Below are positions 51,846 to 62,735 of a stretch of DNA of 64,000 nucleotides, one piece after another. The stretch comes from Saccoglossus kowalevskii. Its lineage: Eukaryota > Hemichordata > Enteropneusta > Harrimaniidae. Numbering within the stretch: position 1 is the first letter of the stretch; each line of letters starts with the position of its first letter. The notes beneath the pieces are model-generated. The model was not told where the DNA came from and ran no database searches. It worked only from the letters and a program-made list of their open reading frames with translations. The position numbers and the translations under genes are program-made. The DNA is taken from positions 412,847-476,846 of the forward strand of contig NW_003136332.1 in assembly GCF_000003605.2 (NCBI RefSeq), in the 5' to 3' direction.

Positions 51846-51952
51846 GTATGGTACCGTGATGTTGTACTATTTTCTGGATGTTATGCGATTGTCGGGATGT
51901 TATACCATTGGTATCGCGATGTTAACGATTAGTACCGCGATATTATACGTAG
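51846..51952 (+). repeat. Degenerate short tandem repeat
   Basis: Variants of GGTACCGTGATGTT recur about every 30 bases (GGTACCGTGATGTT, GTCGGGATGTT, GGTATCGCGATGTT, AGTACCGCGATATT). Non-coding. Confidence 0.5.
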
Positions 51953-52691
51953 AGGTGTTAGTTTAGGGTCGAATTATGTGCTTACTAAATACCTAATTTA
52001 TATAAATTGGTTTCATACTACGCTATAAGACAAACAACCAATCTGATTACTACGAGTTTGTAATCCGTACATACGGTATTAATTTCCCTTTCACACTTGT
52101 CCGCTCTTCTTTGCCTCTATGGGCGTAAGGACGGGATTCTTTTGTTCATTTCATTCGAAATACATTCATTTCCACTCATTTAGATACACAGTAAAACAAA
52201 GATTTTAAGTTATGCTCACTGCAAATCAGTTATGTTAAAAGAATGTTATCAGTATCGAAAACATAATTTTATTAAAATCGCTGGTAAGCCCAGTGCCCTG
52301 TGGAGATAATATTATCTCACCGACTCGCTGGTCTACCCAGTGCCACTAGTGACTCACTGGTAAATAGTCTTATCTCTCTCTGACTCAGTCTGTGAATAAT
52401 GTTTGATGAGTCCTGTTCGTGAAGCCCACCGCTTGTCTTTTCACGCCATTCTCGAAATTTCGCCGTACGCGGAGTCTTGTTTTTGACTTCATCCCCCCGA
52501 TAATATGTTTTCCTGCTATATTATCCTCACAATACTACATTATCACACATTTCGTGCATAAATGAAATAAACATGGACAAAATAATTCCATTTTGAAAAA
52601 ATGAAGTGTTTTAAATGAAAATTAACTAGCATTATTCCAATAATATAAAGGAAATGAGGGGCAAATACTGCCTATAGCACCCGCCTGCCCT

Positions 52692-52754
52692 GTCTGTTTT
52701 CTCCACTTCGCTACTGAAAAAATATTTTTTGTTAGCGAAGCAGAGAAAACAGAC
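52692..52754. repeat. 63-nt hairpin with 22-bp arms
   Basis: Left arm 52692-52713 (GTCTGTTTTCTCCACTTCGC...) pairs with right arm 52733-52754, with two adjacent mismatches and a 19-nt AT-rich loop. Candidate foldback DNA or hairpin RNA. No precursor features beyond the stem can be shown. Confidence 0.65.
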
Positions 52755-55700
52755 GAAGACAGCTTGGGTACTGGAGTGACTACCTCGGAATGAATTGACA
52801 CACCTGCTGACTTATCAAACCCAGAAGAATTAGCGATATCATAGGACGACGGATGGTGTTTGAACACGGACAAGATTGTTACTGTTGTTAGTAGCAAAAT
52901 CAGATCAAATGAAGATTATCTGATTCATGGAAACTGCATAGCTTGTCTGAGTTAAGGGAAAACTTAATTTCATGGTGTTATTACTACATGTACTACTTTG
53001 TACTAAAATTGACACGGACAATGCTAGCCTGCCATGTAGGCGTGAGTGGCGCCCTCACCGACCGAACGGCATCAGATCCTACTGCCAGGATAGGCAAATG
53101 CCTGCATCAAATCATTTGCTGAGGGACAGCTGCTTAGGAATATGCACTCTAATTTGCAGCACTTGAACCTAAAAGTGTTAGGCAATAAAACAAAAAATGA
53201 CTTTTTACTAAAGTACATAAAGTACGCCAACGTCTTCACTTTTTTTCATAGCATAACACGGTTTTCAACTGAACCTTGCTTATTATGACACCCTCAAATA
53301 CGAGTACCGGTAATTCCCATTCCCCTCAAAGGTAAACAATGGTTTAGTCCCCTACATTATGCTACGACTTGAAACATTTTTTTTTTTTATGCTTCACGTG
53401 TTTATTTGCCTTCAATTACGTACTAGTACATGTATATTCAAAGATGAATCGGGCCAGAAGCCAGAATTTGTTAGTAAATATCCAAACATATTTTAGTATA
53501 AGGTAGTATTGAATTTACATGAAATACAACATGAATACAAACAGATACAGTCGTGTTTTAACAATGAATATAGACTAATAGAGGACAAGTAATTTGCCTG
53601 TATAAAACATAGTTGAACTCTGGGAACCTTGCCCCATGTTATATAATATTATCTCCTTTATCATAATTAATTTTGCCGAACATTAATTTTTAGGATTGAA
53701 AAAAATAATGATTTACTGAGACAAGTATGAATTGCCTTATTACATTCATTGTATGAAAAAAACGCCCCCTATGAATAGCTATCATGTTGCTTTGTATGCA
53801 AATAAACTTAAATAGTTGGTTGGTGTCCAGTGAAGAGAGAACTCAACAGTACTGTTGCATACTGAGAATCTACATCTTCAAACAATGCAATCTTTGTTCT
53901 TTGATTTTGAAGCGAGTTTTTAAATTAGTATTATAAAAGCTGTATAATTCTGTTCTAAAAGCTGAAACAATTTCCTGTGAATTTTGATTTTAAAAATGTA
54001 TATAGTTCAACAAAAAAGTGCTTTTTTCGAATGAACCGTGTCAAATACAGAATACCTAATTTTGGGTACAATTTTCCTTTCAAAATGTGGATGCTAGTTT
54101 TGCTTTTTATGTATTTTTGCATTGTTTTGATAACTTTGGACTAAACTGATTTTCCATTGGCTTCAGATCTTGATCAAAAGTTTGGCACCCAATTCATAGG
54201 AATGCTTATATAGATTATCTGACATCTTTTCTGTTAAGATTTTATTGGTAGGTTTGTAAATGTGTATCAGACTGCAACAACTCTCTCCACGAGTTGACAT
54301 TTGAACCCAGTCTTGTATTCCATGGGATTTGGATGATACATTACCAATGTTATTACAAAATAAGTGAATACATATTTCCACTGCGATCTTTGAATATCAC
54401 CAGTCAAGTAGAAACAGTCAAAATATTTTATCAGATTTTCTCAATTTTTGCACATTTTCATACAGGACATCTGTTGTTCAAACTCAGGGAAGACTTTATA
54501 CTGATGAATTAGGTGACCAAGTTTGAAAAAATGTATGCCGCTGCAGACAAATTTTTTCCATTAATATATCTTTCCCTTCCATCTTTGATGATACGAGCAA
54601 GGTAAAAGGTACAAATACATACAAGGTTGGTATTAACAGTGTAATTACCATTTATACACTATTAAATTTCCTTGTATTTGTCGTTAATACAGTCCAATAC
54701 ATTGGATGGTGCACTCTGCATTTTAACCATTTCATGCAGTGATTCTCATCTCGCGACTGATAATGTTTTGGGTATGGTCACCTTGTTCACGCAATTGTGC
54801 CTAAAACATTTCGGCAAGATTTGGTCATCTTTATGTAGATTTAAACATGTTCAAAATTCGCTACTGTTGCTTTGAAGCTGTATAGTCTATGAAACAATTT
54901 TGAGTAACTCTAGCCACACATTAAGTAGTCATTCACCAGTTGTACTGATCCGAACTAAATCGTACACAATATTCAACAAGTGAAATAGTGCAGGGGTGAT
55001 TTTGTAATACTTCATTTTCTCTATTCATGCTGAAGGGATGATTCAGTGAAAATAAAATCCAGCGAATATACCTTTTTCCTATATTTTACATTCAACTCGG
55101 CAATAGTCAGTGAAAAATAAATTCCATACAAAAAAGCCAAAAAGTCTTTTCAGCAAAAATAAAGTATTTTACAGTTCGCCAAAAAAAATCCTGTGTGCTG
55201 AAAATTAATGATCTGTGATGTTCTATTGGCAAGAAATATCCAACTGCATTGTCTGAATCAGTTTTGTGAGCACAAACACTGGTCACATTTTACAACTATT
55301 TTTTAATTGTGTAGTTTAGATTATGAAAAATGTGGGGTGGGCGAGTAAAATATTTGAATTTTCAGCCTTCAAGTGAGGAAATCCACTGTAGCCATTTGAC
55401 TGGAAAAAAACTTGTTAGAGGGCGCACTATAATACATGATGGCTGAATAGAATCTTCCAATGTACAGTGGTGAAGAGATGGCCAAATAAACTAACCCTGG
55501 CTGGCAACGATTACCATTGCATTATGCACATCACTCAACTCGTCAAAAGCTTTGAACAAGATCGGTGCTAAACGATACACTGCACAAGCATGTCGGTCGG
55601 TCGATCATTCTTTTTATTTGAACGTGCATGATGTAAAATATGCATGTACATAGTTGGACCCTAAAATGGAAAATTATTTTTGACACAAAAATTACATCTC

Positions 55701-56973
55701 AATTATAGAAGACTGGCAAAATACTGACAACACAAATGGATAGAATAAAGAAACTGGCGTTTTAGCACATTAAACTGAAACAAGCACATTTATTTATGGA
55801 AAAATGTTTTATGAAACCGAGGGCACAAAATTAGGGGTGCATTTATGCATATGCTTTTAAACATAGGCGGTGTACCGGTACATCTAATTGAGAATAAACT
55901 TTCTGCTAGTGGTGGCTGGGCTGGACTAGAATCAGAACAAAGATACTCTTCAAAAAAAAAAAAAAAAGACAAATTTTCAAAATATAACAGATTTTTGAAC
56001 AAAAATATCAATAAAATGTTGATATGGGCTTATTTACTCTGTAAACAAACTAACAAAATTTTCCAACAAATTTAAACATACCACCCCGCAAATAATGGTA
56101 CACCCACATGGACAGTGAACATGGTAGGTATGGTTGGTGTAAAATAGTCAACATGATATGCTATACATTAAGTATTACTAAAAGTTTTTTTTTTTCTTTC
56201 TTTCAGTTTTTTAAAATCCCTTAGATATGCATGTTACCCGCAATTTTATCACTTGGACATTTACAACATACAAACTAACAATATAATTTCATTACCAAAT
56301 TTGGACCACTGTAATCAGGTAAGCTAAGTACAAATAAAGTAATGCGAATTTTTTTTAAAAGTTTATTTGATTTTTTTTGCAATATTTACAAAGCCCTTAC
56401 TAAATGAATTGGTCCATCTACTATACATCAAAAAACACTATCCAACAGTACACGTTGCTGTGCTTATACAATAAGATACTGGAGCCTCAGAAGTACTTTG
56501 TTATTGTGGAAATTCACAGTTCACTTAATTTAAGCAAATGTCAAAAACTGAGGGGAGGAAAAGCTATCACAATAACTTTATGCAGAATGTAATCACGATA
56601 GTTTGTCAGACAAATAAGCATTGCTTCAACAGTTTCACAACAAGGTAGGTTTTTTTTTTAATTCTTTAAAATGTAGCTTTTACAAAGGCCATTTCTGTAA
56701 ATCCTTCATACAGGAGCATTGTTTCACAAGCCCATGACAAAAACTAAACGACATAATATATATATTATAAAAACAGTTCTTAAAATGTACACAGAGATAG
56801 CTAAAGTCTTTGACAAGGGCAAGTATCGTTCAAATACAAAATAGCGTGCTTGGCAGTTACTCCCAATTTCCCAAGACAAGAAAATGTTTTCTTATTTTCT
56901 TGATGCTATTTTCATTTCAATTACTGATATCTACTGAGGGTGTACCACCTATGTGTACAGAAGAGAAGGATTT

Positions 56974-57024
56974 TCAGAGGAAGTAGTCTGCCTGTGGTTT
57001 CTTAGCTGGGATTCCTCTAGTTTC
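56974..57024 (-). CDS. PPP4C: PPP4C C-terminal tail exon
   Basis: Encodes [16 protein letters not shown] and a stop. The DYFL ending is the conserved PP2A/PP4/PP6 tail whose terminal leucine is carboxymethylated by LCMT1 to control assembly with regulatory subunits. It follows a TTTTTTGCAG acceptor in phase 0. Confidence 0.96.
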   Translation of the reverse strand, partial: ETRGIPAKKPQADYFL

Positions 57025-60000
57025 CTGCAAAAAAGAAACATGCAAGAAATTAAAGATTATTACGAGATTACATATTCACTCAAATTTGTTTTGTATGAAA
57101 CAGTTCCCTTCACTGAATGTGCTGATTGCTGACACTACAGGTAAAGCATTTTGCACCAGAAGCCACATTTCATGTGACAGAGCCTTCATATCAAACAATC
57201 CAACAATCATGATACTACTGTAATTAAGGTAGAAGCCTACTCATTTTTTGAGAAATCTTGTCATAAATCGCATGACAATGTTCATTGGTTTATTATGTGA
57301 AATCATGAAACTATTGTCCCATGGCACCATAAAATAGCATTCTATTGTGTGTTACAGTGACACATTTTAAGAAACTTGCACTAATTTTTTTCAAAAATAG
57401 CTATTTTTAGAACAATTCCATAGAGCGCAATGTTAAACAAAAATTGCCTTTTTTCAACACTAAAACCCAGATTTTTGAAAAAATTCAGGAAAACAAAAAG
57501 TAAGCCATCATAAACAATATATTATTTTTTCAGCCTATGTCACCAGCCTACAATTTGAGATATGGCATAATATCTCTGCCATAGGAACCTATGGTAAAAG
57601 CACTATAATACTGCCAAAATGGCCGCTATCCACTAAAATACAACCATGATTTTCTCGTAAATTAACCTGGTGACCCCCATTTTTTTTCAAAGTCAATATT
57701 CTTATATTGCCTGGAAGTACAATATATTAAATTAAGAAATTCTGGGTTTTTGAAATCATGAGTAGGCATCTACCTTATCAAACAATTGTTTTCTTTTGAC
57801 TTACCTGTGGAGCTGCTTCAAATATTGTAAAGTCTCTCTGTAGATGTTCATCTAATTCAAGGATTGCTGCAACATTACCACATCTGTGATGACAAAAAAA
57901 AAATGTATTGATGGCTGTGCACAGACTTGGAACCCAAATTGCATATTATTACCGTAATTATCCGGGTAAGAGCCCATACCTGAGCAAACGCCCAACCCCA
58001 ATTTTGATACAATAAAGAAATTGAGGTCATGTCGGCATACACCCAGGGGTCGTTTTCTACACAAAAACCTATTTTTTGTTCGTTGAAAAATAAATGTTGA
58101 TTGCATAAAAGGGGTGAACGTGAAATAGCTGTGACAGCAAAATAGGTAATTTTTCGCGTTCTGTCTTCCGCTGTTTACATAATTTATTTTTCAAGATTGT
58201 TGAAATCGCATTGTTTTGGCTTTATAAAATATTTGCTAAGAGCTTGCAAATCCATAACTTGGGCCAGCAATTTTGCAATGTCATCCGGGGATGTCATGCC
58301 GAAGACTGACATTTTTAGCTAAACAGTAAAGCAGATACTTAAAGGTCAAAGATGATTGACAGACTAAACAAAAGCATTGTTTGCCGCAACCCCAATTTTG
58401 TCTATTGTGATTAGACAAGAATTAAATGTGCCAAGCTAACAGACAGCGAAATCCATGGTATAAAAGTGCCAAGTCTAAATTGCGTGCAACGACATAAACG
58501 AACTTCAGAATGCAGATGTAGAGATTTTTTGTTTGACGACAGTGCCGCTGACTTGGACTTTGACAAAGACAGCAATGAACATACAAATAAAGATCTGAGA
58601 AGTTTTTTTTTTTTAAACAACTATGAACTTTTTAAATTTTTACCGTGTAAATTGGTAAATTATGGATCTTACCCCTGGTGTTTAAGTTCATTTTGAGTTC
58701 ACGCGTTTTGAGCATGTTGGAGGGGAAATTCTCATTCAAATGATTCCTCACTGTTGATTTTTATTATTTCAGGTTTGTCACATTATCAGCAATAAATTAT
58801 TTGTTATATTTTATGTTGCATATTGTTTAATTGCATGTTTTCATTTGCCATTCTATTCTCTTCTGCAGTTTGATCTGCGTGTTGTCAATTTTTTTGAATT
58901 TTCCTCTTTTTTGCAGGGGATGTTTGGGCATAGGCCCCACCCCTATATTTTGTCAATTTTACATGTTCAGAACCCTGGGCCATACCCGGATAAATACAGC
59001 AAGTGGAAAAATGACAAACATACACTAACATCCACATGTACCATATTTATGCAGAACTTTTCGTTCGGTATAGACAACTTTCAACTGCAGGTGGAGGAAC
59101 AGGTCCAGAGCATATGCACTATAATGACTTTCTACAAATTGTAACTAAGCAAGGCATATTTTCACCAGTACCACAGGTAAAAGTTTAAGAAGATATTCTA
59201 TATTCTCCCAATATTTGATCATTCGGTGATGAATCGGGACAACTATGATAATGTACTGTAACCACAAGTTATGCTAAGATACTGTTGAGTGTCTAAAAAT
59301 ACGTACCTGTAACAATAATTTGGTGCTGACCACACAGTAAGAACAGTTTCATTAAAATGCCACTTGTAACCTTCCATGACTAATTGATGCGCTCGGCAGA
59401 TCATATCTATATCATTGGCTGCATTGAACTGTGCCACAACATCACTACCAAATAGATAACCTGCTCCACGTGGACTTACACCCCAACCTTGCGTGTCTGC
59501 AAAGACAGAACACCATATTAGCTATTGAACATTTAGAAAAAGGATTGCATTGAACTCAATGATTTGATTCTCATTTGTAAGTTTCATGACTGCATTATAA
59601 TAGATTCCTTGTCAGAGTCCCACAATATTTAAGGTTTGGAACAAGAAAGGGTCCACTATGATACACAGAATAAACCACCTTCACCATCTCATCAAGACGC
59701 ACAACATCAGATTTTTTAAAACGAGAGAACAGGGGCGCAGCGCCTTCATGCCATGGGCCATGCGCCCCCTTACCCTGGGGAGCAGATCCTCTGGCAACTA
59801 TAAAATTTTGATTGACCAGGGATCACATGTGGCCACAGTCTTCAACTGTGACCTGTCTGATAGTAATTTTGGCCCCAAGGAAGCCATAGAATGCTCTATT
59901 TTAATTATCAAGTTATCAGAAACTCCACACCCTGGTAGGGAGAACCTTTTTTTGCCACTTGGTGGTGCTGTTGAATTGCAGTGCGCCCTCTTGCAGTTTT

Positions 60001-62292
60001 TTCTAGAAAAACACCTGCAACATGATTAATATTCATCATTTTCAGTGGTCATTTTAGATGAGACGCAGAATGAATTTCCTATTCCTTCACTCTTACTGGG
60101 GATCTCAAATGTTAATGCAATCTTTCATAGTGACTGGATGATCAGTCATGATTTCAATTTACAAGCCGAGATTCAAGCATAAGTCATTGAAATTGACACA
60201 GTCCCCGTTAAATCTTTGAAAGTTCTCTTTGTGCTCATCATATTAAAGCGGAGGGGTTGTCGCAAGCGTGTTCTTGAAACTTGAGTTCCAAGTGGCATAT
60301 ACAACAGATTGTTTATTTTCATCAAAACACTTGTTTTGTGTATGTATGATATGTATGATGTATGTGCCAAATACGAATAAATTTAGAAAATATAGTAGTA
60401 AGGCCAAAAAGTCAGATGGCTGTCAGTAAGCCAGCTTTGACCAGATTTTGAAAAAAATTGTCATGGACATGCATCCTAACATGTATAAAGTACATGTATG
60501 TGCCAAATTTGAATGAAAACTGACAGAGCACATCCAAGATACCGCATAAAAAAAAACGAGATGCCTGCCAGTCGACCATCTTTGATTCAATTGCGAAATA
60601 AATAGTCATGAACATGTATCCTAACATGTATAATCTATGTACCAAGTTTGAATGACAACTGACAAAGCATGTCCAAAATACAACATTTTCAAAAAACAAG
60701 ATGGCTGCCAGTCGGCCATATTGAATCGAATCGCTAATCCACTGCATATGTCCCACNNNNNNNNNNNNNNNNNNNNNNNNNNNNNNNNNNNNNNNNNNNN
60801 NNNNNNTGACTCTGGATAGACTGACGCATGGACGGACGGACGCATGGACGGACGGACGCATGGACGGACGGACGCATGGACGGACGGACGCATGGACGTA
60901 CGGACGCATGGACGCATGGACGTACGGACGCATGGACGTACGGACGCATGGACGTACGGACGCATGGACGGACGGACGCATGGACGGACGGACGCATGGA
61001 CGTACGGACGCATGGACGGACGGACCCACAGACAGACAGACAGACAGACGGACCCACAGACAGACAGACAGACAGACAGACAGACTCAGGAACTCACGGA
61101 CGGTCAGGACATGTATCTTAACATAAAGTACTCGGCACATGCAAAGAATGAACGGAATCGGTCCAAGGGATTCTGAGACACGACTCCGGACGGACGGACG
61201 CACACACGGACGGACGCACACACGGACGGACGCACACACGGACGGACGGAGACCGAATTATAAGTCTCCATTTTCGGACTTCGTCCAAACTGGGACTAAT
61301 AAACAGCGATACTAAAGTGGTCCAGTAGCTACACAGTATTCTTGATATTATTCAAACTATTGCACTATAATATTATATCATTTTGCCACAAGTGATTATT
61401 TCAGTTTGTCCAAACAGTCATAAATCGCATCACGTTACATAAATCGCATCACACTGTTCTATTAATTCATTTGCAGTTATAAAATTAGCCACTTAGCTCT
61501 GAAAACAAGATCAGCTTCAGATTGCATTCAGTGATACCAGGAACCACCTCGCTGAATATCACTAACTATCCCCCATATGAAAAAATACATACCTTCCGGA
61601 TCTGACCACAGTAAATCGCACATTGGTCCATCATGTGGCACTTCCTGTTTGCGGTCAATCGTTCTAATTTGATCCAAGGTATTGATTGATGGTGATAGAC
61701 CTCCATGAACACAAAAAATCTGCAAGACAATTATACACAGGAATTAGAATCACAATTGTAACAGAGCTGCACTGCAAGGAATATTGCTAATCTCACTTGG
61801 TAGTCAAGCTCATGTATACCACGTTTTCAAAAGAAAAAAAGGTTATGCTGGCATAATTCAAGTCTGGTAATTAACGAATAAGGATTTTCATTCACAAAGG
61901 AATGTAAATATGCAGTCACTACATCAGGGATTAATTCCTGGACCCCAATATAGACTGGATAATTTGTACAATGATGCCGACACACAGATGGGCAATGTCT
62001 TAGTTGACCACACATTTCTGTTTACTATTCTCTCCAGTGCTAAATATACAGATATAAATGTGTTCAAACTTTATACATTATTCACAACACATGGCATTAC
62101 GGGGATAGCTATACATACCTTTCCATCAATAAAGGCAGAGAGACTGAGGTAATCGAATATCTCTGTACAGTACCGCCACACTGTCACAGAACCATATTTT
62201 CGTAGACATTCATCATAAAAACCATAAACCTGTGTAATTTGACGACTTTCATGGTTGCCACGTATAAGCGTGATGCGGTCTGGATATCTAAC
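56974..62292 (-). CDS. PPP4C: PPP4C protein phosphatase 4 catalytic subunit, 5'-partial
   Basis: Serine/threonine phosphatase of the PP2A-like group, acting with R2/R3 regulatory subunits in DNA repair, centrosome maturation and signalling. Exons: 62119-62292, 61593-61719, 59307-59496, 57805-57883, 56974-57024 (stop TGA at 56976-56974). The 206 residues correspond to 102-307 of the 307-residue human protein with no gap. Seen are [20 protein letters not shown] (Asn114, His115), [11 protein letters not shown] (His164), [11 protein letters not shown] (Arg236, His238) and [11 protein letters not shown]. The PP4-type sequence around [12 protein letters not shown] separates it from PP2A and PP6. 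Exons for residues 1-101 (GDIHG and GDFVDRG motifs) were not found up to 64000 and must lie beyond the window. Confidence 0.97.
57227..57775. mobile_element. 549-bp TA-flanked MITE with AGGTAG termini
   Basis: Left end AGGTAGAAGCCTACTCAT and right end (minus strand) AGGTAGATGCCTACTCAT differ at one base; TA flanks both sides (57225-57226 and 57776-57777). It lies in the PPP4C intron, with its edge only about 28 nt past the 5' splice site of exon 57805-57883. Non-coding. The AGGTAG start relates it to the element at 40555-41696. Confidence 0.82.
57953..58999. mobile_element. Probable TIR element with TTATCCGGGTA ends
   Basis: GTAATTATCCGGGTAAG at the left and GTATTTATCCGGGTATG (minus strand) at the right are inverted, about 1.05 kb apart, within the PPP4C intron 57884-59306. 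The interior ends are less similar and no clear target duplication is visible, so the limits are approximate. Confidence 0.45.
60757..60806. other. Assembly gap (50 N)
   Basis: Run of N next to the simple-repeat array inside the family-1 element. Confidence 0.99.
60823..61255 (+). repeat. GGACG/GACA simple-repeat arrays
   Basis: Tandem units of the type GCATGGACGGACGGAC (60823-61025), then (GACA)n (61026-61085), and GGACGGACGCACACAC units (61186-61250). Long open frames on both strands here (rich in Arg-Thr-Asp or Val-Arg-Pro) come from the repeat itself and are not genes. Confidence 0.9.
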
Positions 62293-62479
62293 CTGAAAAA
62301 CAAACAAAATTGATTGGTGGTACATTATTGTGGACATTCATGAAACACAAAAAAGCAGATTTTGCCAACAAAACTAAGGGAATTTATTTAAATTATACTC
62401 CAGAGATCATTTTAACCTGTCTTTCAAAATAACAGTTCCATTAAATGTTACAGACCACAGAATAACAAATTTGGATTTT

Positions 62480-62735
62480 TACTCGCGGTTTCAGACAAGT
62501 TGTCGAAAATAACATATTTTACCAGAAATTACAAAAATATTCACTAACAATCCAAATTTTCATATTTTGACACGAATTTAACAAATCCCAAGTACCTTTG
62601 GTACAGAAATGAATGTAATTGGTTAAGTACTTTTGAAGAAGAAGTTGTTTAAAGGAAAACTTCACTCGGGACATGGGCAGAGACCCGCATATACCAACAG
62701 CTCCGCTGGGTCATCTACGATGACAGCGGAGCTAA
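62480..62735 (-). mobile_element. Family-2 element, short copy 3
   Basis: The terminal hairpin is at 62699-62733: on the minus strand AGCTCCGCTG-TCATC-GTA-GATGA-CC-CAGCGGAGCT, 35 nt. The adjoining 200 bases resemble one core unit (TTGTCGAAAATAACATATTT, ACAAAAATATTCAC). The far end is not recognised. It lies upstream of the first visible PPP4C exon, presumably in an intron. Confidence 0.7.

Larger units (their letters stand above)
50004..56973. other. Intergenic region between FLOT2 5' end and PPP4C 3' end
   Basis: About 7 kb without a recognised gene. Presumably it holds the FLOT2 promoter and the PPP4C 3' UTR; the nearest AATAAA for PPP4C on the minus strand is at 56362-56367. It also holds two strong hairpins (50552-50571 and 52692-52754), a T14-G11 run (51706-51730) and a degenerate short tandem repeat (51846-51952). 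Open frames at 52622-52897 (minus) and 52972-53166 (plus) show no family motif. Confidence 0.6.
60179..61300 (-). mobile_element. Hairpin-ended tandem-core element, family 1, copy 2
   Basis: Reverse-oriented relative of 10449-11903. The 35-nt hairpin is at 61263-61297 (minus strand AGTCCCAGTT-TGGAC-GAA-GTCCG-AA-AATGGAGACT, imperfect). Next come expanded GGACG/GACA simple repeats, the gap 60757-60806, then ~145-bp units (TCATGGACATGCATCC at 60461, TCATGAACATGTATCC at 60606). The far end shows GTCCCCGTT (60201-60209) preceded by AAGTCATTGAAATTGACAC, matching the inverted AACGGGGAC and second stem of copy 1. The block ATGGCTGCCAGTCGGCCAT also matches copy 1. It lies in the PPP4C intron 59497-61592. 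Confidence 0.75.

Noticed and set aside
52622-53166. Open frames of 91 codons (minus) and 64 codons (plus) in the FLOT2-PPP4C interval
   Set aside because: No recognisable motif; the first simply runs through the 52692-52754 hairpin; no convincing splice partners.
60412-61239. Long open frames on both strands over 60412-61239 (Arg/Thr/Asp-rich or Val/Arg/Pro-rich)
   Set aside because: They are read from GGACG and GACA simple repeats, are open in several frames at once, and cross an assembly gap.
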